A stretch of DNA of 64,000 nt from Limnoglobus roseus (lineage in GTDB: Bacteria; Planctomycetota; Planctomycetia; Gemmatales; Gemmataceae): the NCBI RefSeq assembly GCF_008254045.1, contig NZ_CP042425.1:2604001-2668000 (forward strand). Reading direction: 5' to 3'. The position numbers and the translations under genes were made by a program. The notes beneath the pieces were generated by a model. That model worked only from the letters and a program-made list of their open reading frames with translations, did no database searches and had not been told where the DNA came from. This document shows, piece by piece, positions 1 through 7,304 of the stretch; position 1 is the stretch's first letter, and every line of letters starts with the position of its first letter.

Positions 1-718
1 GTTGGCCGACGGTCTTGTACGCCAGCCAGTAGACCGGAGCGAGGGCGGCGAGGATTCCCGTGACCGCGGCCAAGACGTCCCGGCCGAAGACCAACCTCAA
101 CTGCCGGGCGAACCCGAGTCCCACGAGGAACAGCGGCGCGAGGAAGACGGCATCGTAGCGGTGCAACCCGGCCGCGACGGTCCAAAACGCGAACAGCAGC
201 AGGTCGCGCCGCCGTTGTTGGCCGAGGTATTTTTCGAAGTGGAACATTGCCCCGAGCAGGCACGCGAGCGTCGGCACTTCGAGCATCACGCCGCGTGTGT
301 TAATGAACACCTCGCGAGAGGCCATCAGCAGCAGGCTCGCGATGACGGCCGTCGTGGTGCCGTGCGTGTGATGGACGAGCTTGAAGCCGTACGCGGTCGT
401 GACGAGCAGGTAGAGCAGCAGGACGTTGCGGGCAGTCTCGTGGCTTGGCCCGACGGCGAGCATGGCCACGCCTTCCACCGCGTAGAACCCCGGCGGCCAG
501 ACGAGCAGGCCGAGGCATGGGTACTGCGCGTAGTACCGCTCCGCGTAGGCCCGCGGCGACGACACGCCGCCGTCACGGAGGGCGTCGTGGACGAACACGC
601 CGGTCATGACGTGCCGCGTCTCGTCGCCGCTGAAGTAGGGTTCGGTGGGTTGCCGCCAGCGCAGGTGAACGCCGACGGCGAGCAGGAGCAGGATCGGCAG
701 CAGGAAGGATGGTCGCAA
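1..718 (-). CDS. GT-C family membrane glycosyltransferase (partial, C-terminus beyond window edge)
   Basis: About 239 residues of the N-terminal part are present; the 3' end lies beyond base 1. The protein opens with a hydrophobic segment (FLLPILLLLAVGV), followed by a loop with FSGDETRHV, where an acidic DE pair after the first membrane helix matches the catalytic loop of PMT/ArnT-type (GT39/GT83) enzymes. More membrane helices follow (NVLLLYLLVTTAYGF, TAVIASLLLMA, DAVFLAPLFLVGLGF). Such enzymes transfer sugars from polyprenyl-phosphate carriers at the outer membrane face. The only sensible start is a TTG, six bases after the stop of the preceding deacetylase gene, so it is the last visible gene of the minus-strand glycan operon. 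Family assignment is by topology and motif only; the acceptor is unknown. Confidence 0.65.
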   Translation of the reverse strand, partial: MRPSFLLPILLLLAVGVHLRWRQPTEPYFSGDETRHVMTGVFVHDALRDGGVSSPRAYAERYYAQYPCLGLLVWPPGFYAVEGVAMLAVGPSHETARNVLLLYLLVTTAYGFKLVHHTHGTTTAVIASLLLMASREVFINTRGVMLEVPTLACLLGAMFHFEKYLGQQRRRDLLLFAFWTVAAGLHRYDAVFLAPLFLVGLGFARQLRLVFGRDVLAAVTGILAALAPVYWLAYKTVGQ

Positions 719-724
719 GATCGC

Positions 725-1702
725 CTACGATTTCCGCACGAAGTCCGGCTGCCGCACCGGCAGCTTCACACCTTCCAGAGTCGCCGCGTACCGGCCCATC
801 GGCAAGACTTGAAAGTGCCGGGCCAGTCCGTCGAAGACCTCCGCCGCCAACTCCAACTTCCAGTTGGCGGGGCGGTCCATCGCCGGGAAGAAGCTCAGGT
901 CGCCGTCGTCGTCGGCACCCAAAAAGTCCAGGGGGTGCAAGAGAATCGACGGCTCGACGTGCGCCCAGCGGCAGAACGCCATCGCGGTGCGGAAGTAGTT
1001 GCGGGCGGCGAACCGCGAGAACCGGCCGAGGTACAGCAGGTAGCTCAGGTGAATCGGCACCTTCGCCAACGGCAGCGTCGTCACCGGGATTTCGAGCAGT
1101 CGGCCGCGGGCCGTCTCCCAGCGGTACGGTTTCAGCGGCCGGTGGCCGTCGGCGATCGTGCCGAAGAGCTTCGCCCGCTTTTTCTTCTCCTCCGGCGAGA
1201 GCTTCGCCGTCATGAAGTAGTACGCGCGGGCGAGCGGGCCCAGGTACGTCGGGAACGTCGAGGCATCGAACCGATACCCGCGTTCGAGCAGCACTTCGAG
1301 GACCGCCTCGGACGCACTGTAGCCGGGGCCGCGGAAGCCGGTCGGGCGAACGCCGGTCGCCTTCTCGATGGCGTCCTCGGTGCGGCTCAGTTCGTCGTGG
1401 ATTTGCTCGCGCGAATAGAGGTGCAGCCACGGCTCGTGGTGGAACGAGTGGTTGCCGACTTCGTGGCCGGCGGCCGTGATCGACCGCAGCGTGTCGGCGT
1501 GATGGTCGAGGGCCGCGTCCTGCCCGACGATAAACCAGGTGATCGTCAACTTGTGGTCGGCGAGCAGCTTCAGCACCCGCGGCACGACGGTCGGCAGGTA
1601 CGTCGGCAGTTTGTCCCACCCGGCGTCGCCGTGGGTCTTCAGGTACGACCATTTGTTGTCGAGGTCGAGCGACAGCGACGCCCGCGGCTTCCCGCCCGTC
1701 AT
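725..1702 (-). CDS. Polysaccharide deacetylase (NodB homology domain)
   Basis: The protein has 325 residues and no signal peptide. It shows the NodB signatures in order: an acidic motif SLDLDNKW (residues 11-18), the metal-binding stretch GHEVGNHSFHH (79-89) with the paired histidines, and FRGPGYS (123-129), the third motif. Enzymes of this family remove N- or O-acetyl groups from glycans or from lipid-linked precursors. The start ATG overlaps the stop of the upstream FAD oxidoreductase as ATGA, which fixes the start and indicates translational coupling. Placed among glycosyltransferases and amino-sugar genes, it probably de-acetylates a cytoplasmic or membrane-bound intermediate of the same glycan. 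The substrate cannot be read from sequence. Confidence 0.85.
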   Translation of the reverse strand: MTGGKPRASLSLDLDNKWSYLKTHGDAGWDKLPTYLPTVVPRVLKLLADHKLTITWFIVGQDAALDHHADTLRSITAAGHEVGNHSFHHEPWLHLYSREQIHDELSRTEDAIEKATGVRPTGFRGPGYSASEAVLEVLLERGYRFDASTFPTYLGPLARAYYFMTAKLSPEEKKKRAKLFGTIADGHRPLKPYRWETARGRLLEIPVTTLPLAKVPIHLSYLLYLGRFSRFAARNYFRTAMAFCRWAHVEPSILLHPLDFLGADDDGDLSFFPAMDRPANWKLELAAEVFDGLARHFQVLPMGRYAATLEGVKLPVRQPDFVRKS

Positions 1703-3060
1703 CGCGGCACCTCCGCGAGCAAGGTCGGCATCGCCCGGTCGGCGAGTTGCAGCGTCTCGTTCACGTTTAGCGTCCCGTTCACGATGTGGGCCGAGTTGAC
1801 CATGAACAGCCCCGGCACCGCGGTCGCCATCGGCGGCAACTTCGCCGAGTAGTCGAGCGTGGGAATCGCCAGCACGTTCCGCACGCGAGAGACGCGGAAC
1901 GCGAGCACGTCGTCCGGCGAGAAGTACGGGTACATCTTCGCGAGCGCCGCCAGGAACGATTCGCGAATCTTGTGGTCCGGCTGTTCGAACAGCGGGTCGT
2001 CCGGCGACACGTACTTCGGCAGGTAGACGAGGTGCTTGCCGCCGAACTCGGCCGGGTCGACGAGCGTCGTCATCTCGATGACGGCCGTGAACGGGGCGGC
2101 GTCGGTGATGTTCGTGACGTAGAAGCGGTCGAGCGGCTTCGTCAGCAACAGCGACGCGCAAACGAGGCCCTGATAGCGGAGGCCCAGCAGTTTCGCCCGC
2201 TCGTCGTCCTCGAGGCCGGGGCAGATTTTCGCCGCGACCGGGGCGGTGGTGGTGATCACCACGCGGTCGAACTCTTCGTGCGTGCCGTCGTCGTACTCCA
2301 CCCCCAGGCAGAACTCGTCGGCCGTGATCTGCGACACCTTCGCGCACTCGCGGACGGCCACGCCGTCCGATTGCAGGCGGTGCGTGTAGCGGTCGAGCAG
2401 TGTCCGGTAGCCGCCGCGGAGGTAGCCGAACATCTCTTTCTTGAGGCCGGTCTTTCGGGCGGCGTACATGCGGGCGATGATCGCCCAGATGAACGCGGCC
2501 GAGGCGTGCCGGTAGTTCTCGCCGAGCTTCGCCCGCAACAGCGGCAGCCAGATTTTCTCCGTCGTGCCGCGGCCGGACCACTTCCGCAGCCAGTCCACGA
2601 CTGGGATGTGTTCGAGGTACTGCCAGTCGCGGATCTTCGAGGCCCGCAGGATCGTGAGCGCGAGGCGGAACTTGCTGACGAGGCCGAGCGGCGGGAACTT
2701 GAGGAACTCCAGCGAGTTCGACATCGAGTACAGTTTGCCGTCGGTGTAGAAGCCGGTCTTCGTCTCCACCCACCGCAGGCCGCCGGTGAGGGCGAGGTCG
2801 TCGATCAGATTCCGCAGTCGCGTGTCGGAGAGCAGAATGACGTGGTAGTGCCGGTCCCAGGTCACGTCGCCGAGTTGCCACGCATCCGCGAGGCCGCCGA
2901 GGTGCGGGGCGGACTCGATTAACGTGACGGCGTGCCCGGCCGCGTTCAGTTGCCGGGCGAGGTCCATCCCCAGGATGCCGCCGCCGATAACCGCCCACCG
3001 GAGGCCAACGGCCGGCGAATCAGGTGGCGGCGTGTCAGTGTTCACGGTGGCGGGGTGCAT
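1699..3060 (-). CDS. FAD-dependent oxidoreductase, protoporphyrinogen-oxidase / amine-oxidase fold
   Basis: This 453-residue protein has a dinucleotide-binding motif near the N-terminus (VIGGGILG, residues 24-31, with the acidic residue of the following strand at E49) and continues with HLGGLAD, typical of the NAD(P)/FAD-binding Rossmann family that includes HpnE, phytoene desaturases and UDP-galactopyranose mutase-like proteins. No signal peptide is seen. It overlaps the methyltransferase gene by 26 bases upstream and the deacetylase by four bases downstream. FAD enzymes of this class recur in exopolysaccharide and lipid-linked glycan clusters, where their reaction is mostly undefined. A UDP-sugar mutase role is possible, but no diagnostic residues were identified. 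Confidence 0.75.
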   Translation of the reverse strand: MHPATVNTDTPPPDSPAVGLRWAVIGGGILGMDLARQLNAAGHAVTLIESAPHLGGLADAWQLGDVTWDRHYHVILLSDTRLRNLIDDLALTGGLRWVETKTGFYTDGKLYSMSNSLEFLKFPPLGLVSKFRLALTILRASKIRDWQYLEHIPVVDWLRKWSGRGTTEKIWLPLLRAKLGENYRHASAAFIWAIIARMYAARKTGLKKEMFGYLRGGYRTLLDRYTHRLQSDGVAVRECAKVSQITADEFCLGVEYDDGTHEEFDRVVITTTAPVAAKICPGLEDDERAKLLGLRYQGLVCASLLLTKPLDRFYVTNITDAAPFTAVIEMTTLVDPAEFGGKHLVYLPKYVSPDDPLFEQPDHKIRESFLAALAKMYPYFSPDDVLAFRVSRVRNVLAIPTLDYSAKLPPMATAVPGLFMVNSAHIVNGTLNVNETLQLADRAMPTLLAEVPR

Positions 3061-3742
3061 GGGGGGTTCGAGTGAGGACCGCGGTGTACCGACCCGCGAA
3101 GTGCGTCAGGTTGTGCGGCAGGTATCGCACGGTCAGGCCCGCCGCCGCGGCGAACAGTTCGAGGTCCGCCTTCGCCGGGTGGTAGAGGGGACAGGATTGC
3201 GCCGTCGCGTTGTACCGCCGCCGCTCGGCCAGTGTATTCCACACGGCCGACAGAAAGTAGCCGCGGCGAACGCTGAACCGGAACAGTGACCACATATCCG
3301 AGAGGACCGAATGCCCCGGCTCGCTCACGTCTGAAAGGATTAACCGGCCGCCGACCGCCAAGAGTTGTTCCCACCGGCGGAGGTTCCGCGTTAGTTCGCC
3401 CGGCGACAGGTACTGCACGACACTGTTCACAAGGATCAGGTTGAAGTCGCGTTCGGTTTCATCCCACGGTCGGACGTTGGGAAATTGCGAGAGGTTCGCG
3501 GCCGCCCGATCGCACATCGCCGGGGCGGCGTCCCAAACGCGGACTTCGCCGACGTGCGGGGCCAACAGCCCGGCGACGTGCCCGAACCCGCACCCGTAGT
3601 CGAGGAGCCGGTCGGTCGCGGCGGGCCGGATCGCCTGCCGGAAGTTGTGGGCGAACGCCTCGCCTTCCGGGTGGAACAGCAACCGCCCGGGCGGAAGGGT
3701 TTGCCAGTAGGACAGCCACGGGGTCGCGGTCGGATTGCTCAT
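3035..3742 (-). CDS. SAM-dependent methyltransferase (class I)
   Basis: The 235-residue protein carries the class I S-adenosylmethionine-binding motif LLDYGCGFGHVAG at residues 46-58, a later acidic strand (VRVWDAAPAMCDRA) and the post-motif FNLILVNSVVQYLSP, all in the expected order. The C-terminal part contains YFLSAVWNTLAERRRYNA, not assignable. The gene starts as ATGA with the stop of the acetyltransferase gene and ends 26 bases inside the FAD oxidoreductase gene, so it belongs to the same transcript. A sugar O-methyltransferase or a lipid-carrier modifying enzyme would fit the locus; the acceptor is not evident. Confidence 0.8.
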   Translation of the reverse strand: MSNPTATPWLSYWQTLPPGRLLFHPEGEAFAHNFRQAIRPAATDRLLDYGCGFGHVAGLLAPHVGEVRVWDAAPAMCDRAAANLSQFPNVRPWDETERDFNLILVNSVVQYLSPGELTRNLRRWEQLLAVGGRLILSDVSEPGHSVLSDMWSLFRFSVRRGYFLSAVWNTLAERRRYNATAQSCPLYHPAKADLELFAAAAGLTVRYLPHNLTHFAGRYTAVLTRTPHAPRHREH

Positions 3743-4356
3743 GTCACCTCATCAACGGTCCAGCCGGTCATCCGGTAGGTTCGCCCGCAATGTGTGCAGG
3801 TGAACTGCTCCGGCACCGCAGCCCGCTCCGTGAACCGGGCGAGCAGTTGCCCGCACCGGCAGACGGCCCCGGCCGGCCGGGCCGGGTTGCCGAGAACGAG
3901 GTGGAAGTCTAGCACCGATTTCGTCACGATGGAACCCATACCGACCATCGCGAATCGGCCGATCGTCAGATCGTTCCCGATGACGCACCCGGCTCCGATG
4001 GTCGCCCCCTCGCGGACGAGTGTGGGCAACGTGTGCTCATCGGGGTCCGACGGCCGCAACTGTTTCAAATCTGGGGTGGTCGCCCGCGGGAAGCGGTCGT
4101 TGGTGAAGATGGTGCCGGCGCTAATCATCACGCCGTCTTCGATGGAGACGGCGTTGCAGACGTAGACGAAGCTGTTGATTTTGACGCGGTGGCCGATCCG
4201 GACGCCGTAGGCGATGTAGGTCTTCTCGCCGACGATGCACTCGTCGCCGAGGGTGGTGCCGTGCCGGATGTGGACATTGTCCCAGACCGACGTGCCGGCC
4301 CCGAGGATGACGCCGGGTTCGAGGATGGCCGTCGGGTGGACACGCGGGGCGGTCAT
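3739..4356 (-). CDS. Hexapeptide-repeat N-acetyltransferase (WbpD/WlbB-like) with C-terminal zinc ribbon
   Basis: The protein has 205 residues. From residue 7 it follows the left-handed beta-helix pattern (HPTAILEPGVILGAGTSVW) and includes VREGATIGAGCVIG (114-127) and VLGNPARPAG, characteristic of the WbpD/WlbB/FdtC sugar N-acetyltransferases that acetylate 3-amino groups on nucleotide sugars. Its tail carries four cysteines, C166-x-C168 and C187-xx-C190 (FTCTHCGRTY), a probable zinc ribbon. The start was set at 4356 because an open frame reaching 4431 reads into a GC-rich inverted-repeat element that is not coding-like. It overlaps the methyltransferase gene as ATGA. With the dehydrogenase at 4498 and the aminotransferase at 5998 it forms a plausible dehydrogenate, aminate, acetylate series. 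Confidence 0.85.
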   Translation of the reverse strand: MTAPRVHPTAILEPGVILGAGTSVWDNVHIRHGTTLGDECIVGEKTYIAYGVRIGHRVKINSFVYVCNAVSIEDGVMISAGTIFTNDRFPRATTPDLKQLRPSDPDEHTLPTLVREGATIGAGCVIGNDLTIGRFAMVGMGSIVTKSVLDFHLVLGNPARPAGAVCRCGQLLARFTERAAVPEQFTCTHCGRTYRMTGWTVDEVT

Positions 4357-4366
4357 GCGGGTTTTC

Positions 4367-4492
4367 TCCCTCCCCCTTGAGGGGGGAGGGTTGGGGAGGG
4401 GGTGAAACGCGGCTTCGGCGGGTGGAAGCAACCGCCCTCAGCGGCAGCCTCTTCACCCCCACCCTAACCCTCCCCCCTCAAGGGGGGAGGGA
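4367..4492. repeat. 126-bp inverted-repeat element, copy A of two
   Basis: Roughly 40-bp terminal inverted repeats lie at 4367-4406 and 4452-4492. Each starts TCCCTCCCCC and runs through a short palindrome (CCCCCTTGAGGGGG) into GGGTTGGGGAGGGGGTGAA or a close variant. The 45-bp centre is unrelated to that of the other copy at 42963-43086. It sits between the stop of the dehydrogenase gene and the start of the acetyltransferase gene inside the operon. No coding capacity is evident. It resembles a MITE or REP-type sequence. Confidence 0.8.
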
Positions 4493-4497
4493 ATAAA

Positions 4498-5493
4498 TCA
4501 CACCGTCGTCGCCTCGGTCAGCTGCGTCCAGTCGGCCTGATTCAGCGACCGATACGCGGCGTCGATGGCGGCGACGTTCGCCACGGCGTCATCGACGGTG
4601 ATAACGAGTTTCTCGCCGTCGCGGAGGTGGCGGGCGAAGTTGCCGACGTTGTCGCGGAACGCCTGCACCTTGTCGTAGCCCTTGCCGAAGACGACCCACT
4701 CCTTGTTCGTCAGCTTGTACTTCGACTCTTTCCAGCCGACGCGAATGGTGCCGAGCAGGCCGTGAACGTCGATATAGCTCTCGCGCTCCTTGTTGATGCT
4801 CCACGACAGGTCAATGGTGCCCATCACGCCGGCCGCCGACCGCACGAACACCTGGGCCGTGTCCTCGACCGGCAGCGGTTGGAACCGCCGGCCCTCGACG
4901 GCGTGAACGTCGCTCAGGGTGCCGAGGAAAAACCGTGTCAGGTCGAGCGAGTGGGCACCGTTGTCGATGAGCACGCCGCCGCCGGAAATCGCGGGGTCGC
5001 CGTTCCAGCGGTGCGTCATGTCCACGCGGGACGTGAAGGCGTTTTCGAAGAGAACGACTTCGCCGATCAGCCCGTCGTCGATGAACGCGCGGGCCTTGTT
5101 CACGTCGCTGACGTAGCGGAACTTCGAGGCCATCGTCAGCACGCGGTCGGCCTTCCGGGCGGCGGCGGCCATGCGAAACGCGCTCTCGGCCCCGACGGTG
5201 AAGGGCTTCTCGCACAGGACGTGCTGGCCGCGTTCGAGCAACTTCACCACCAGTTTCTCGTGCGTCACCGGCGGCGTGGCAATGATGGTAGCGTCGAACT
5301 CGGCCATGCCGCAGGCGGTGTCGAGCGTCGCGAACGCCTGGCAGCCCGGCACCGTGGCCGCGACCTTCTGCGCCGCCTCCGGCCGCACGTCGATCACGGC
5401 GACGAGTTCCGCGTCCGGGTGGTCGCGGAACGCCTGGGCGTAGCTCTGGGCAATGCCGCCGGCCCCGATCAAGGCGAAACGAGTCTTCTTCAT
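4498..5493 (-). CDS. Gfo/Idh/MocA family dehydrogenase, WbpB/WlbA-like nucleotide-sugar oxidase
   Basis: The product has 331 residues. The N-terminal Rossmann motif is ALIGAGGIAQSYAQ, followed by VAVIDVRPE (NAD-binding acidic residue) and the family signature HVLCEKPF, whose EKP lysine is catalytic in Gfo/Idh/MocA enzymes. The C-terminal domain has GGGVLIDNGAHSLDL, with the conserved GxHxxD-like pattern. ATG 5493 is preferred over an in-frame TTG four codons upstream because a GGA stretch precedes it. In Wbp/Wlb pathways such an enzyme oxidises C3 of a UDP-amino sugar to a ketone for a DegT aminotransferase; both that partner and an acetyltransferase lie next door here. The exact sugar is inferred, not shown. 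Confidence 0.85.
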   Translation of the reverse strand: MKKTRFALIGAGGIAQSYAQAFRDHPDAELVAVIDVRPEAAQKVAATVPGCQAFATLDTACGMAEFDATIIATPPVTHEKLVVKLLERGQHVLCEKPFTVGAESAFRMAAAARKADRVLTMASKFRYVSDVNKARAFIDDGLIGEVVLFENAFTSRVDMTHRWNGDPAISGGGVLIDNGAHSLDLTRFFLGTLSDVHAVEGRRFQPLPVEDTAQVFVRSAAGVMGTIDLSWSINKERESYIDVHGLLGTIRVGWKESKYKLTNKEWVVFGKGYDKVQAFRDNVGNFARHLRDGEKLVITVDDAVANVAAIDAAYRSLNQADWTQLTEATTV

Positions 5494-5526
5494 GCGTGTG
5501 TCCAAAGGTTGTTCCTGCGAAGCCGG

Positions 5527-5958
5527 TTATTCATCATCGAACACTTCGTCTATTTTCGGCTCACCCATCTTGAGGGAGCGCAGGAACGAGAGCAACTCAC
5601 CGCGATGCTCAGAGGGTAAGCTGGCCGGCACTCGAAAATATACGCTTAACCGCCGGGCCGCGCCGCTAACTTGGTGTCCCGACGGAAACGGGATCACGAA
5701 TCGATACGTCGGTCCGTTGGTCTGATAGAGTCCCCACGACTGGCGGATCATTGTGTCTCGTTGATCCGTATCCCACGCGGATTGCGATTCGAATAATCCC
5801 AACTCCCGGAGCAGGCGCACCCTCTGGTGGTCGGTCGGGTCAATCTCAGCGTGAGGGAACGTCCGCTGAATCTCTCGAAGAACCTTCGCCGGCTCGAACG
5901 CACCAACCGCATCGTCCCAGAAGTCGAGTTCAAGACTCAGGTGGTCTTCATGGCCCAT
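5527..5958 (-). CDS. Conserved-looking hypothetical protein, 143 aa
   Basis: I do not recognise a family. The product is a soluble, acidic protein of 143 residues, beginning MGHEDHLSLELDFWDD and ending KIDEVFDDE, with no signal peptide or membrane segment. It lies within the minus-strand glycan locus, 39 bases after the aminotransferase gene and 33 bases before the dehydrogenase gene, but the gene is less GC-rich and its codon use looks more relaxed than its neighbours, so it may be an insertion into an older operon. ATG 5958 is used because it gives a complete frame between the flanking genes. Confidence 0.6.
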   Translation of the reverse strand: MGHEDHLSLELDFWDDAVGAFEPAKVLREIQRTFPHAEIDPTDHQRVRLLRELGLFESQSAWDTDQRDTMIRQSWGLYQTNGPTYRFVIPFPSGHQVSGAARRLSVYFRVPASLPSEHRGELLSFLRSLKMGEPKIDEVFDDE

Positions 5959-5997
5959 GTGTGCGTTCCTCGCTCACCCGACTCGTTTTTGATTTGC

Positions 5998-7221
5998 TCA
6001 CATCTGCGATCGCTCCGCGCATTCGCGGACGGCGGAGGCGATGTAGTCCAGGTGCTCGCCCGTGTACTTCTCCGACCAAGGCAGCACCAGCACGCCTTCG
6101 AGGGCGTCGAACGTGCCGGGGAACTTCTCGGCCGCGTAATCGACGGCCTCCGGGCCGGCCAGCGTGAACGGCCAACGGCTGTTACCGAAGGTCCGCTGTT
6201 CCGAGAAGACCGCACAGCGGAAGGCCGGCTTCTGAATGTACCGCGGAGCACTCGCGATGCCGCGTTCCTTCAGCAAGTTCGCCAACCCCGGCGCGCCACC
6301 GGCGATGCGTCTGCCGTCCACGCGGAGGCAGTACTTCCAGAACGTATGCACCGCCCGCTCGTCCTGCCACGGCGTTTCCAGGCCGTCGATGCCGGTGAGC
6401 TTGGTGCTCAGGTACGCGGCCGAATCCACACGGCTCTGCACCACGCCGGCCAGTTTTTTCATCTGCGCGACGGCCACCGCCCCTTGCAGTTCGCTCATGC
6501 GGCCGTTGAGGGCGATGAAGTAGTGGTCCGGCTTCGGGTCGCCATAACCCCACGCCTTGTTCACGAACAAGTACACCCGGCGGGCGAGTGCGGCGTCGTT
6601 CGAGACGGTGATACCGCCCTCGCCGGTGGTGATGTGCTTGCCCTGCTGGAGGCTGAAACAGCCGAGCGCGCCAAACGTGCCGACGGGTTGGCCGGCCCAC
6701 GTCGCGCCGAAGGCTTGCGAGCAGTCCTCGATCACCGGCAACTTGTGCTTGTTCGCGACGGCCATGATGCCGGTCATGTCGCACGGGTTGCCGAACAGGT
6801 GCGTGACGACGATCGCCTTCGTCTTCGGGCTGATCGCGGCTTCAACGCTCGCGGCCGTGACGTTGCACGTCCGCGGGTCCACATCGGCGAAGACCGGAAT
6901 CGCCCCCTGGTACAGGATCGGCGTGAGAGCGCCCATGTCGGTGATCGACGTGGTGACGATCTCGTCGCCGGGTTCGGGGTCGATCGCGGCAAACGCCGCG
7001 TGCAAGGCCATCGTGCCGGAGTTGGACGCGACCGCGTGCGTGGCCTTCACGCTGGCGGCGAACTCCTTCTCCAGCGTCTTGACGAAGTTCCCCTTCGTGC
7101 TGGTCAAGGTGCCGGTGCGGATCACCTCCGTCAGCAGTTCGATTTCCTCCGCCCCGAGGGTCCGCCCGGTGGCGTCTTGGTCGGAGGGCAGGGGGAGCGG
7201 CGGGCCGAGGCGTTGACTCAT
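5998..7221 (-). CDS. DegT/DnrJ/EryC1 family PLP-dependent sugar aminotransferase
   Basis: The 407-residue protein matches the sugar aminotransferase fold: SNSGTMALHAA for phosphate and PLP contacts, VIEDCSQAFGA (the PLP-stacking and Asp-binding region) and FSLQQGKHITTGEGG, whose lysine forms the internal aldimine. It therefore keeps the catalytic lysine, unlike the related enzyme at 11927. It would transfer an amino group to a keto-sugar nucleotide, most simply the product of the dehydrogenase encoded at 4498. ATG 7221 is chosen; the open frame extends 21 codons upstream, but that stretch has no family-like sequence. A KdnA-like or perosamine-synthase-like specificity is possible. Confidence 0.88.
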   Translation of the reverse strand: MSQRLGPPLPLPSDQDATGRTLGAEEIELLTEVIRTGTLTSTKGNFVKTLEKEFAASVKATHAVASNSGTMALHAAFAAIDPEPGDEIVTTSITDMGALTPILYQGAIPVFADVDPRTCNVTAASVEAAISPKTKAIVVTHLFGNPCDMTGIMAVANKHKLPVIEDCSQAFGATWAGQPVGTFGALGCFSLQQGKHITTGEGGITVSNDAALARRVYLFVNKAWGYGDPKPDHYFIALNGRMSELQGAVAVAQMKKLAGVVQSRVDSAAYLSTKLTGIDGLETPWQDERAVHTFWKYCLRVDGRRIAGGAPGLANLLKERGIASAPRYIQKPAFRCAVFSEQRTFGNSRWPFTLAGPEAVDYAAEKFPGTFDALEGVLVLPWSEKYTGEHLDYIASAVRECAERSQM

Positions 7222-7304
7222 CACGAATCTCAAGCAAGGAGCGGACGCCGGCCGTGCAGGTGAACACGGGAGCGGCTCGACCACGAACGGGAAGGGTTAA
7301 TCTA

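Noticed and set aside
2-1852. 616-codon open frame on the plus strand
   Set aside because: It is antisense to the GT-C, deacetylase and oxidoreductase genes, which have clear family motifs; its sequence is Arg/Val/Gln-rich and non-specific.
4357-4431. N-terminal extension of the acetyltransferase
   Set aside because: The added 25 codons read through the GC-rich inverted-repeat element; the family sequence starts at ATG 4356.
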